A stretch of 19,761 nt of DNA, taken from JBJTIF01 sp046094825 (lineage in GTDB: Bacteria > Actinomycetota > UBA4738 > HRBIN12). The notes under the pieces were generated by a model. That model saw nothing but the letters and a program-made list of their open reading frames with translations, made no database searches and had not been told where the DNA came from. The stretch lies in the NCBI GenBank assembly GCA_046094825.1, contig JBJTIF010000046.1, forward strand, positions 1 through 19,761. The letters are read 5' to 3'. This document shows positions 1-9,038 of this stretch, piece by piece; position 1 is the stretch's first letter, and the number at the start of each line of letters is the position of its first letter. The position numbers were made by a program, and so were the translations under genes.

Positions 1-523
1 CGCGCTCGCCGCCGGGGCGTGCATCGTGAACGATGTGAGCGGCGCGCGCGACCCCGGGATGTTCGAGGTCGTCGCGGAGGCCGGCGCGGGCCTCGTCCTC
101 ATGCACATGCGGGGTGAGCCCGGGACGATGCAGGACGATCCCACGTACGCCGACGTCGTCGCCGAGGTCCGCGCGTACCTCGCGGAACGGGTCGAGGCCG
201 CGATCTTCGCGGGCGTCGGCGCCGAGCGGATCGCGGTCGACCCCGGGATCGGGTTCGGCAAGACGCTCGAGCACAACCTCGCCCTCCTGCGCGACCTCCG
301 AACGCTCGCGGACCTGCGCTGCCCCGTCGTCGTGGGGCCGTCGCGCAAGCGCTTCGTCGGTGCGCTCCTCGACGATGCGCCGGTCGAGGACCGCCTCGAG
401 GGGACCGCGGGTGCGGTCGCGTGGCTCGCGGCGGTCGGTGCGGACGTGGTGCGCGTCCACGACGTCCGCGAGATGGTCCGCGTCGCGCGCGTCGTCGACG
501 CGATCGCGCGGGGGGCGTCGTGA
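1..523 (+). CDS. folP: Dihydropteroate synthase, 5'-truncated by window edge
   Basis: DHPS joins p-aminobenzoate to 6-hydroxymethyl-dihydropterin diphosphate in cytosolic folate synthesis. Only the C-terminal 173 codons (from base 2) are in the window; the frame is open at the left edge, so the GTG at 26 is an internal codon, not the start. Full-length members are usually about 270-290 residues. Visible family motifs in order are NDVSG, MHMRGEPGTMQ, DPGIGFGKTLEHN (pterin site), GPSRKRF and the closing RLEGT...GADVVRVHDV (phosphate and pABA side). The stop TGA (521-523) overlaps the GTG start of the next gene in a GTGA junction. Downstream folB and folK confirm a folate operon. The product is certain; the true start is outside the window. 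Confidence 0.97.
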   Translation, partial: ALAAGACIVNDVSGARDPGMFEVVAEAGAGLVLMHMRGEPGTMQDDPTYADVVAEVRAYLAERVEAAIFAGVGAERIAVDPGIGFGKTLEHNLALLRDLRTLADLRCPVVVGPSRKRFVGALLDDAPVEDRLEGTAGAVAWLAAVGADVVRVHDVREMVRVARVVDAIARGAS

Positions 524-1362
524 TCCCGGAGCCGCGCCTCGCCGACGGCCTCGCCTGGCGCGAGGCCGGACCGTCCGACGCGCCGCCGGTCCTCCTCCTC
601 CACGGCTTCCCGACGTCGTCGCTCCTGTGGCGCGGGTTCCTGCCGGCGCTCGCGCCGCCGATGCGCGCGATCGCGCCCGACCTCTTCGGCGGCGGCGCGA
701 GCGCCGCACCGGAGGACCCCTCGACCGCGGGGCAGGCCGCCGCGGTCGGGCGTCTCCTCGACCGGCTCGGCGTCGACCGGTGTGCGATCGTCGCGCACGG
801 GCACGGGTGCGCGATCGCGCACGCGATCGCCGCGACGCGCGACGTCGGTGCGCTCGTGCTCCTCGATGCGCCGGATGACCCGATCGCCTGGCCCGATGCG
901 ATCGCCGGTGCCGACGTCGGGCTCGGCATCGTCGAGGCGCTCCGATCGGGCCTCGGCTACCCTGCGCGCGTGCCGGTCGAGATCGTCGAGGCCTACGCGG
1001 CACCCTACGTCGCCGATCCCGAGCGGTTCCGTCGCGCGACCCGCGCGCTCGCCGTGCCGACCGGCGTGCGGACCGCGGTGTCCCCGGAGGTCCCGACCCT
1101 CCTCCTGTGGGGCGAGGACGACGCGTACGTCCCGGTCGCGGATGCGGAGGCCATCGCCGAGGCGCATCCCGGCGCGACGCTCGCCGTGCTCCCGGGGTGC
1201 GGGCACTTCCTCCCCGAGGATGCGAGCGAGGCGATCGTGCCGATCGTGCTCGACTACCTCCGCGGGCGTTACCTCGGGATCGTCCACCGCCACGACCCCG
1301 GGCCGGTCGAGGTCTTCCTCGGTCGACGTCCCCCGGCGGAGGCCGAACGGATGGACACGTGA
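520..1362 (+). CDS. Alpha/beta-hydrolase-fold protein lacking the nucleophile serine
   Basis: This 280-residue protein has the alpha/beta-hydrolase layout: HGFPTSS with H28-G29 (oxyanion-hole loop), a nucleophile-elbow strand and turn near 89-98, LLLWGEDDAYVP (acid region, D200/D201) and PGCGHFLPED (H229, catalytic histidine position). The elbow reads VAHGHGCA where active members read VGHSxGG, so residue 94 (ggg, 799-801) is glycine in place of the nucleophile. The substrate is unknown. It sits between folP and folB with GTGA-type overlaps on both sides (520-523, 1359-1362), so it is co-translated with folate genes. It could be a non-catalytic scaffold or binding protein, or an enzyme using another mechanism. 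No signal peptide is seen. The GTG at 520 is chosen because of the overlap and because the first domain strand follows shortly after it. Fold assignment is firm, function is not. Confidence 0.85.
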   Translation: MIPEPRLADGLAWREAGPSDAPPVLLLHGFPTSSLLWRGFLPALAPPMRAIAPDLFGGGASAAPEDPSTAGQAAAVGRLLDRLGVDRCAIVAHGHGCAIAHAIAATRDVGALVLLDAPDDPIAWPDAIAGADVGLGIVEALRSGLGYPARVPVEIVEAYAAPYVADPERFRRATRALAVPTGVRTAVSPEVPTLLLWGEDDAYVPVADAEAIAEAHPGATLAVLPGCGHFLPEDASEAIVPIVLDYLRGRYLGIVHRHDPGPVEVFLGRRPPAEAERMDT

Positions 1363-1709
1363 CGACGACGCGGCTCTTCCTCACCGGCATCACGGCATCG
1401 GGTCGCCACGGCGCGAACCCGGGGGAGAAGGACGCGCCCCAGGACTTCGTCGTCGACCTCGACGTCGAGGTCGAGGTCGGTCGCGACGATCTCGCTGCGA
1501 CCGCCGACTACCGCGCCCTCATCCGGACCGCCCGCGCGACCGTGGAGGCGACGTCGTTCGATCTCCTCGAGTCGATCGCGCACGCGGTCGCGGCCGCGGT
1601 CGTCGAGGCGCCCGGCGTCCGCCGCGTCACCGCGCTCGTCCACAAGCCCGCGGCCGCGCGATCGAACGACGTCGCTGGCGTCGCCGCGGGGGCGACCGTC
1701 GAGCGCTGA
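1359..1709 (+). CDS. folB: Dihydroneopterin aldolase
   Basis: FolB cleaves 7,8-dihydroneopterin to 6-hydroxymethyl-dihydropterin and glycolaldehyde; it normally acts as a ring-shaped oligomer in the cytosol. The 116 residues match the family length of about 115-125. Recognisable parts are the N-terminal strand and GRHGANPGE (E23 corresponds to the conserved substrate-site Glu), the DY pair around Y51, LLESIAHAV (E71) and the C-terminal VHKP with the catalytic lysine K96. The GTG start at 1359 overlaps the preceding TGA, giving the same coupled junction as its neighbours. folK begins one base after the stop. Nothing looks damaged. Confidence 0.95.
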   Translation: MTTTRLFLTGITASGRHGANPGEKDAPQDFVVDLDVEVEVGRDDLAATADYRALIRTARATVEATSFDLLESIAHAVAAAVVEAPGVRRVTALVHKPAAARSNDVAGVAAGATVER

Positions 1710-1710
1710 G

Positions 1711-2184
1711 GTGCGGTGGTTCCTCGCGCTCGGCGCGAACCTCGGGGATCGGGACGGCGCGCTCCGCTTCGCGGTCGAGGCCCTCGGACGCGGAGGGGCG
1801 ATCCGGGTGCTGCGATCGTCGTCCGTGTACGAGACGGATCCGGTCGGCGGTCCGGAGCAGCCGTCGTTCCGCAACGCCGTCCTCGAGGTCGAGACCGACC
1901 TCGACCCGCACGCGCTCCTCGACCGCGCGCTCGCGATCGAGACCGAACGCGGACGCGTCCGTGACGTCCGTTGGGGTCCGCGCGTCCTCGACATCGACCT
2001 CCTCGAGGGGACCGACGAGGACGGCGTCCCGATCCGGATCGACGACGACCGCCTCACCGTGCCCCACCCCCGGATGCGCGAGCGGGCGTTCGTCCTCGTC
2101 CCGCTCGCCGAACTGACCGGCCGACCCGTGCACCCCGAGCCGGGCGTCCGCCTCGTGGGACCACCCCTGCCGCTCGCGCGGTGA
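1711..2184 (+). CDS. folK: 6-hydroxymethyl-7,8-dihydropterin pyrophosphokinase (HPPK)
   Basis: HPPK transfers diphosphate from ATP to 6-hydroxymethyl-dihydropterin, making the DHPS substrate. The 157 residues fit the family. LALGANLGDR opens the fold, SSVYETDPVGGPEQPSF is the substrate loop, RWGPRVLDIDLL (87-98) is the family signature with the magnesium aspartates D94 and D96, and PHPRMRERAFVLVPL follows. GTG at 1711 lies one base after the folB stop; no other start keeps the N-terminal strand. Its TGA overlaps the ATG of the next gene (ATGA, 2182-2186). Confidence 0.96.
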   Translation: MRWFLALGANLGDRDGALRFAVEALGRGGAIRVLRSSSVYETDPVGGPEQPSFRNAVLEVETDLDPHALLDRALAIETERGRVRDVRWGPRVLDIDLLEGTDEDGVPIRIDDDRLTVPHPRMRERAFVLVPLAELTGRPVHPEPGVRLVGPPLPLAR

Positions 2185-3065
2185 TGCGGGAGACTGCGCC
2201 GATGGACGTGGCGGTCGTCGGCGCGGGGCGGGTCGGGACGGCGCTCGCCGTGCTCCTCGCCCGCGCCGGACACCGCATCGTCGGCCTCGCAGGCGGCGCC
2301 GGGACCGCGGCGCGGGCGGCGGTGCACCTGCCCGGCGACCCGGTCACCCACGGTCCCGCCGCCGCCCGCGCCGCGGAGGTCGTCCTCATCGGAACGCCGG
2401 ACGCGGCGATCGCGGCGGCCTGCGCCGACCTCGCCGCCGCGGGTGCGCTCGGTCCGACGCGGCTCGTCGGCCACCTCTCCGGCGCGACGGGACTCGGGGC
2501 GCTCGACGCCGCGCGCGCCGCGGGCGCCGCGGTCTTCTGCCTCCACCCGCTGCAGACGTGCCCGACCGTCGAGCTCGCGCTCGCGCGCCTGCCCGGCAGC
2601 GGCTTCGCGATCACCGCGCTCGACGAGCGCGTCGCCACGATCGCCGAGCGCCTCGCGCGGGACGCGGGTGGCGTGCCGTTCCGGCTCGACGACGCGCGGA
2701 AGCCCGCGTACCACGCGGCCGCGGTCCTCGCGTCGAACGCGCTCGTCGCCCTCGCCGACCTCGCGTCGAGGTTGCTCGTCGCCTCGGGCGTCGACGACCC
2801 CGCGCGCATCCTCGCGCCGCTCGCACGGGCCACGGTCGAGAACCTCGCGACGATGGCGCCTGGCGACGCGCTCACCGGACCGGCGCTCCGCGGCGACGCG
2901 ACGACGATCGACGGCAACCTCCGCGCCCTCGCCGAGGTGCTCCCCGAGGCGGTCGCCGCCTACGTCGTCCTCACCGACCGCATGCTCGACCTCGCGACGC
3001 GCGCCGGCCGGCTCGACGGTGCGGACCGTACGCGCGTCGAGGAGGTCCTCGCCCGGTGGAGGTGA
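2184..3065 (+). CDS. Rossmann-like/DUF2520 NAD(P)-binding oxidoreductase, possible ketopantoate reductase
   Basis: This 293-residue protein begins with a dinucleotide-binding fold, VVGAGRVGTAL (G13-x-G15-x-x-G18). IGTPDAAI (69-76) and GHLSGATG (96-103) follow, then HPLQT (121-125) and the C-terminal helical DUF2520 half containing DDARKPAYH and VLASN (to N185) and TGPALRGD. The family is commonly found directly upstream of panC in actinobacteria. A related Rossmann protein, PanG, has been reported from memory as an alternative ketopantoate reductase in Francisella, so reduction of ketopantoate to pantoate is a reasonable inference, not proven here. The ATG at 2184 overlaps the folK stop; the ATG at 2202 is an alternative start that would still keep the Gly-rich loop. 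The end overlaps panC by several bases. Confidence 0.88.
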   Translation: MRETAPMDVAVVGAGRVGTALAVLLARAGHRIVGLAGGAGTAARAAVHLPGDPVTHGPAAARAAEVVLIGTPDAAIAAACADLAAAGALGPTRLVGHLSGATGLGALDAARAAGAAVFCLHPLQTCPTVELALARLPGSGFAITALDERVATIAERLARDAGGVPFRLDDARKPAYHAAAVLASNALVALADLASRLLVASGVDDPARILAPLARATVENLATMAPGDALTGPALRGDATTIDGNLRALAEVLPEAVAAYVVLTDRMLDLATRAGRLDGADRTRVEEVLARWR

Positions 3066-3946
3066 TCCGCACCGTCGCCGCGCTCCGTGCGCGGTGCGAC
3101 GCCGCGCGCGGAACCGGCGCGCGCGTCGTCCTCGTCCCGACGATGGGCGCGCTCCACGAGGGGCACGCGGCGCTCCTGCGACGGGCGCGCGAGGTCGGCG
3201 ACCTCGTCGTCCTGAGCATCTTCGTGAACCCGCTCCAGTTCGGCGATGCCGCGGACCTCGCGGCGTACCCGCGCGACGAGACCGCCGACCTCGCGCTCGC
3301 CGAGGGGCTCGGCGTCGACGTCGCCTTCGTCCCGACCGCGGAGGAGGTGTATCCGGACGGCGGCGCGGAGACCGTCGACCCCGGGCCGATCGGCGAGCAC
3401 CTCGAGGGCGCGAGCCGGCCCGGGCACTTCCGGGGCGTCGCGACCGTCGTGCGGCGCCTCTTCGACGCGGTCGGTCCCTGCGTCGCGGTCTTCGGGGAGA
3501 AGGACGCGCAGCAGGTCGCGGTGATCCGACGGATGATCGGGACGCGCGGGCTCCCCGTCGCGCTCGTCGTCCACCCGACGGTGCGCGAGCGCGATGGTGT
3601 CGCGCGCTCGTCGCGCAACGCGCGCCTCTCCCCGGCCGACCGTGCTGCGGCGGGCTGCCTCTTCCTCGCGCTCGGCGAGGCGGCCGCGCTCGTCCGGGCG
3701 GGCGAGCGCGACGCCCGGCGGCTCGTCGCCGCGATGGCGCGCGAGATCGGCGCGACCCCCGAGGCCCGGCTCGACTACGCCGCGGTCGTCGACGAGGACA
3801 CCTTCGAGGAGATCGCGCGGATCGATCGCCCCGCGCGCGCCGTCGTCGCGGCGCGGTTCGGCGACGTGCGGCTCATCGACACGCTCGCGCTGCCGCTGCC
3901 CGTCGACCCGCGCACGCGGTCCCCGGGTCGGCGGAGCGTAGGATGA
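3056..3946 (+). CDS. panC: Pantothenate synthetase (pantoate-beta-alanine ligase)
   Basis: PanC condenses pantoate and beta-alanine with ATP through a pantoyl-adenylate. The 296 residues carry PTMGALHEGH (28-37, the HIGH-like ATP motif), FVNPLQFG, YPRD, RPGHFRGVATVV (pantoate site), FGEKDAQQ (146-153) and the KMSKS-like region RSSRN (184-188). GTG at 3056 is taken because GAGGAGG at 3039-3045 lies 10 bases upstream; GTG at 3062 would give a GTGA overlap and a protein two residues shorter. The typical REPDG appears as RERDG. The usual neighbour panD, supplier of beta-alanine, is not next to it; coaX follows after 22 bases. Confidence 0.95.
   Translation: MEVIRTVAALRARCDAARGTGARVVLVPTMGALHEGHAALLRRAREVGDLVVLSIFVNPLQFGDAADLAAYPRDETADLALAEGLGVDVAFVPTAEEVYPDGGAETVDPGPIGEHLEGASRPGHFRGVATVVRRLFDAVGPCVAVFGEKDAQQVAVIRRMIGTRGLPVALVVHPTVRERDGVARSSRNARLSPADRAAAGCLFLALGEAAALVRAGERDARRLVAAMAREIGATPEARLDYAAVVDEDTFEEIARIDRPARAVVAARFGDVRLIDTLALPLPVDPRTRSPGRRSVG
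3939..3944 (+). promoter_or_regulatory. Possible -10 box (TAGGAT) for coaX inside panC 3' end
   Basis: TAGGAT has the TANNNT form seen before other genes in this window and would start RNA near 3951, leaving an 18-base leader with the coaX ribosome site. No -35 is evident and it overlaps the panC stop, so read-through from panC remains the simpler explanation. Confidence 0.25.
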
Positions 3947-3954
3947 CGCGTCGC

Positions 3955-3960
3955 AGGAGG
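3955..3960 (+). promoter_or_regulatory. coaX ribosome binding site (AGGAGG)
   Basis: A full AGGAGG lies 8 bases before the ATG at 3969. It overlaps the upstream in-frame GTG at 3960, so it selects the ATG and shortens the protein by three residues. Confidence 0.85.
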
Positions 3961-3968
3961 TGCGGCGC

Positions 3969-4742
3969 ATGCTGCTCGCGGTGAACGTCGGGAACACGAA
4001 CACGGTGCTCGGGGTCTTCGACGGTCCCGAGCTCCGTTGGCGTTGGCGGATGTCGACGCAGGCCGACCGCACCCCGGACGAGCTCGCGGTCGTCATCGGC
4101 GGTCTCCTCGAGCAGGCGGAGCTCTCGTTCTCGTCGCGGGTCACCGGCGTCGTCATCTCGTCCGTCGTCCCGACGTCGACGACCGCCTTCCGCGAGATGG
4201 TCGACGCGTACTTCCACTTCCCGCCGATCGTCGTCGAGCCCGGCGTGCGGACCGGTGTCCCGATCCTCACGGACAACCCGCGCGAAGTGGGGTCCGACCG
4301 CATCGTGAACGCCCTCGCGGCGTACGAGCGCCACGGCGGTCCCTGCATCGTCGTCGACTTCGGCACGGCGACGACGTACGACGTCGTGTCGACCAAGGGA
4401 GAGTTCCTCGGCGGCGTCATCGCGCCGGGTGTCCAGACGTCGAACGCCGCGCTCGCGAGGTCGACCGCGCGCCTCCCGCAGGTCGAACTCGCGGCGCCCC
4501 CCGCCGTGCTCGGCAAGAACACGATCGAGGCGATCCAGTCCGCGCTCGTGTTCGGGACCGCGGGTCAGGTGGACGGCATCGTCACGCGCCTCCGCGACGA
4601 ACTCGGCGCCCCCGCGCTCGCGATCGCGACCGGCGGGCTCGCTCCGCTCGTGATGCCCCACTGCGCGACGCTCGATCGCCACGATCCCTGGCTGACGCTC
4701 GAGGGACTCCGGCTCATCTTCGAACGGAACGCCGATGCCTGA
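3969..4742 (+). CDS. coaX: Type III pantothenate kinase
   Basis: CoaX phosphorylates pantothenate, the first step of CoA synthesis, and belongs to the ASKHA (actin-like) kinases; it normally forms dimers and needs a monovalent cation. The 257 residues match the family. The N-terminal phosphate motif reads NVGNTNT where the family normally has DxGNTxT, so the usual first aspartate is asparagine (N6, aac at 3984-3986). The other motifs are normal: VGSDRIVNALAAY (catalytic GxDR region), VVDFGTATTYD, GGVIAPGVQTS and the IATGG loop. The ATG is fixed by AGGAGG at 3955-3960. The 3' end overlaps lysS by 8 bases. Together with panC and the DUF2520 gene it forms a pantothenate-to-CoA block. Confidence 0.95.
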   Translation: MLLAVNVGNTNTVLGVFDGPELRWRWRMSTQADRTPDELAVVIGGLLEQAELSFSSRVTGVVISSVVPTSTTAFREMVDAYFHFPPIVVEPGVRTGVPILTDNPREVGSDRIVNALAAYERHGGPCIVVDFGTATTYDVVSTKGEFLGGVIAPGVQTSNAALARSTARLPQVELAAPPAVLGKNTIEAIQSALVFGTAGQVDGIVTRLRDELGAPALAIATGGLAPLVMPHCATLDRHDPWLTLEGLRLIFERNADA

Positions 4743-6270
4743 CGCGCGCGACCGCACCCCCGACACGCCCGACGCCGAGCTGTCGGAGCGCGAGCGCGAC
4801 GTGCTCGGCGCGCGGCGCGCGAGCCTCGGACGCCTGCGTGACGCGGGCGTCGAGCCGTTCGCGATGAGCCTCGAACTCGCGCTCGGGGTCCGCGATGCGG
4901 ACACCGCGGCGGCGCTGCGCGAGCGCCACGGCGGACTCGGTCCCGACGCGCGCTCGGATGACGCGGCCGTCGTCGCCGGCCGCGTCGTCCTCGCGCGCCG
5001 CTTCGGCAAGCTCGTGTTCCTCACGATCCGCGACCGCAGCGGCGATCTCCAGTTCGTCGCCGACGAGGCCGCGCTCGCGCCCGCCGCCTTCGCCCTCCTC
5101 GACGAGATCGACCTCGGCGACATCGTCGGTGGGCGCGGGGCGATCGGGACGACGAAGCGCGGCGAGCTCTCGCTCTTCCTCACCGATCTCGCGATCCTGT
5201 CGAAGGCGCTCCGTCCGCTGCCGGAGAAGTGGCACGGGCTGAAGGATCCCGACCTCCAGCAGCGGCAGCGCTACCTGCAGCTCGCCTCCGACCTCGATGC
5301 GCGCCGGGTCGTGACCGCGCGCGCGGCGACGCTCGCCGCGATCCGCGCGCACCTCGACGGCGACGGGTTCGTCGAGGTCGAGACACCGGTCCTCCACTCC
5401 CACGCGGGCGGCGCGATCGCTCGGCCCTTCACGACGCACCACCGCGTCCTCGACGTCGATCTCACGCTCCGGATCGCTCTCGAGCTCTACCTGAAGCGCC
5501 TCCTCGTCGGTGGTCTCGAGCGCGTGTACGAGATCGGGCGCAACTTCCGCAACGAGGGCATCGACCGTGACCACAACCCCGAGTTCACGATGCTCGAGGT
5601 CTACCGCGCGTACGGCGACTACGGGACGATGATGGAGCTCGGGGAAGCGCTCGTGCGCGCGGCCGCGCTCGCGGTGCGCGGGACGCTCGCGTTCGAGTTC
5701 CAGGGGCGCGCGCTCGACCTCGGCGCGCCGTGGCGCCGCGTCCCGGTCCTCGCCGCAGTCTCCGAGGCGGTCGGCGAGGAGGTCACGCTCGATCGCCCGG
5801 ACCTCGTGGACCTCGCGCGTCGCCACGGCGTCGAACCGAAGGCCGGGTGGGGGCCGGGCAAGCTCGCGTTCGAGCTCTTCGAGCACCTCGTCGAGCCGAC
5901 GCTCTGGGAACCGACGTGGGTGATCGACCTCCCGCGCGAGGTGTCCCCGCTCGCGCGGCCGCACCGCACCGCGCACGGCCTCGTCGAACACGCCGACCTC
6001 ATCCTCGCGGGGATGGAGATCATCCCCGCGTACTCCGAGCTGAGCGATCCCGACGAGCAGCGCCGCAGCTTCGAGATGCAGCAGGACGCGCGCCGCGCGG
6101 GAGAGGAGGAGGTCCATCCGATGGACGAGGACTTCCTCCGCGCGCTCGAGCACGGCATGCCACCGGCCGGTGGTCTCGGCCTCGGCGTCGACCGGCTCCT
6201 CATGGTCCTGGCAGACGTCCCCTCGATCCGCGACGTCATCCTGTTCCCGCACTTGCGCCCCGGCGACTGA
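4735..6270 (+). CDS. lysS: Lysyl-tRNA synthetase, class II
   Basis: The enzyme charges tRNA-Lys. The 511-residue protein has an N-terminal anticodon-binding OB fold (about 70-175, with VVAGRVVLARRFGKLVFLTI), then the class II catalytic domain: RQRYLQL before motif 1, FVEVETPVLHSHAGGA, motif 2 FRNEGIDRDHNPEFT (F271, R272, E274) and motif 3 GLGLGVDRLLMVL with R487. The segment HADLILAGMEIIPAYSELSDP is the actinobacterial-style version of the lysine site, and ARPHRTAHG precedes it in place of the usual RFE-containing loop. The ATG start lies inside coaX (8-base overlap), so translation is probably coupled. It ends the cofactor operon; clpC follows after a 250-base gap. Confidence 0.96.
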   Translation: MPDARDRTPDTPDAELSERERDVLGARRASLGRLRDAGVEPFAMSLELALGVRDADTAAALRERHGGLGPDARSDDAAVVAGRVVLARRFGKLVFLTIRDRSGDLQFVADEAALAPAAFALLDEIDLGDIVGGRGAIGTTKRGELSLFLTDLAILSKALRPLPEKWHGLKDPDLQQRQRYLQLASDLDARRVVTARAATLAAIRAHLDGDGFVEVETPVLHSHAGGAIARPFTTHHRVLDVDLTLRIALELYLKRLLVGGLERVYEIGRNFRNEGIDRDHNPEFTMLEVYRAYGDYGTMMELGEALVRAAALAVRGTLAFEFQGRALDLGAPWRRVPVLAAVSEAVGEEVTLDRPDLVDLARRHGVEPKAGWGPGKLAFELFEHLVEPTLWEPTWVIDLPREVSPLARPHRTAHGLVEHADLILAGMEIIPAYSELSDPDEQRRSFEMQQDARRAGEEEVHPMDEDFLRALEHGMPPAGGLGLGVDRLLMVLADVPSIRDVILFPHLRPGD

Positions 6271-6272
6271 CC

Positions 6273-6286
6273 CGCGGCGCACCGCG
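6273..6286 (+). terminator. Weak GC hairpin after lysS
   Basis: CGCGG (6273-6277) pairs with CCGCG (6282-6286) around a CGCA loop, three bases after the lysS stop. There is no T-run, and the stem is only 5 bp, so it may be chance in such GC-rich DNA. Confidence 0.25.
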
Positions 6287-6355
6287 CATCCGACCTGCGG
6301 GAATAGCCGAACGCCGCCACGGGTTTTCCACAACCGACGGGTGCCCGCGTCGCGA

Positions 6356-6371
6356 ACTCCCACCGGGGAGT
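6356..6371. promoter_or_regulatory. Inverted repeat upstream of clpC, candidate operator
   Basis: ACTCCC (6356-6361) and GGGAGT (6366-6371) form a perfect 6-bp inverted repeat around ACCG. It covers the place where a -35 element would lie relative to TATACT at 6386. It does not match CtsR, HAIR (HspR) or CIRCE sites as I know them. A regulator site is possible; chance cannot be excluded. Confidence 0.35.
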
Positions 6372-6385
6372 CAGAGGGGCGAGGG

Positions 6386-6391
6386 TATACT
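6386..6391 (+). promoter_or_regulatory. clpC -10 promoter box (TATACT)
   Basis: TATACT differs from the TATAAT consensus at one base and stands out in an otherwise AT-poor region. RNA would start near 6398, giving a leader of about 127 bases. No good -35 hexamer is present at 16-18 bases; AGTCAG at 6369-6374 ends 11 bases before it, near the spacing of the radA promoter box. The leader can form two hairpins, CCCGG/CCGGG (6440-6456) and GTCCG/CGGAC (6468-6485). Confidence 0.55.
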
Positions 6392-6524
6392 CGTCGTGCA
6401 GGGCGCCCCATCGGCCGTCGTCAGGAGGCCCGAGGAGCGCCCGGCCCTGTTCCGGGGGGAGGACGGAGTCCGCGGAGCCCCGGACAGCACCGGCGAACGG
6501 GCTGCGGCCCGGGGGGCGATGCGG

Positions 6525-9008
<2,484 letters not shown>

Positions 9009-9010
9009 GT

Positions 9011-9034
9011 TCGGTCGGGCGTCCGCCCGACCGA
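9011..9034. terminator. Bidirectional hairpin terminator between clpC and convergent gene
   Basis: Bases 9011-9021 and 9024-9034 are perfectly complementary (11 bp; in practice a 10-bp stem with a GTCC loop). The stem starts 2 bases after the clpC stop and ends 4 bases before the stop of the - strand gene, so it can end both transcripts. There is no T-run on either side. Confidence 0.75.
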
Positions 9035-9038
9035 TCCG

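Noticed and set aside
26..523. folP as a complete gene starting at GTG 26
   Set aside because: The frame continues upstream to the window edge with DHPS-like sequence, and the first third of the protein would be missing.
6324..6332. TTTTCCACA, one mismatch from a DnaA box
   Set aside because: It is a single copy, with no cluster of boxes, AT-rich stretch or origin genes nearby.
6396..6524. N-terminal extension of ClpC or an upstream leader peptide from GTG 6396
   Set aside because: The frame is open, but the GTG would sit before the predicted RNA start (about 6398), codons include AGG-AGG, and the known ClpC N-terminus begins at 6525 with a ribosome site.
9011..9034. Hairpin as an operator
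   Set aside because: It lies between two convergent stop codons, so a shared terminator is the simpler explanation.
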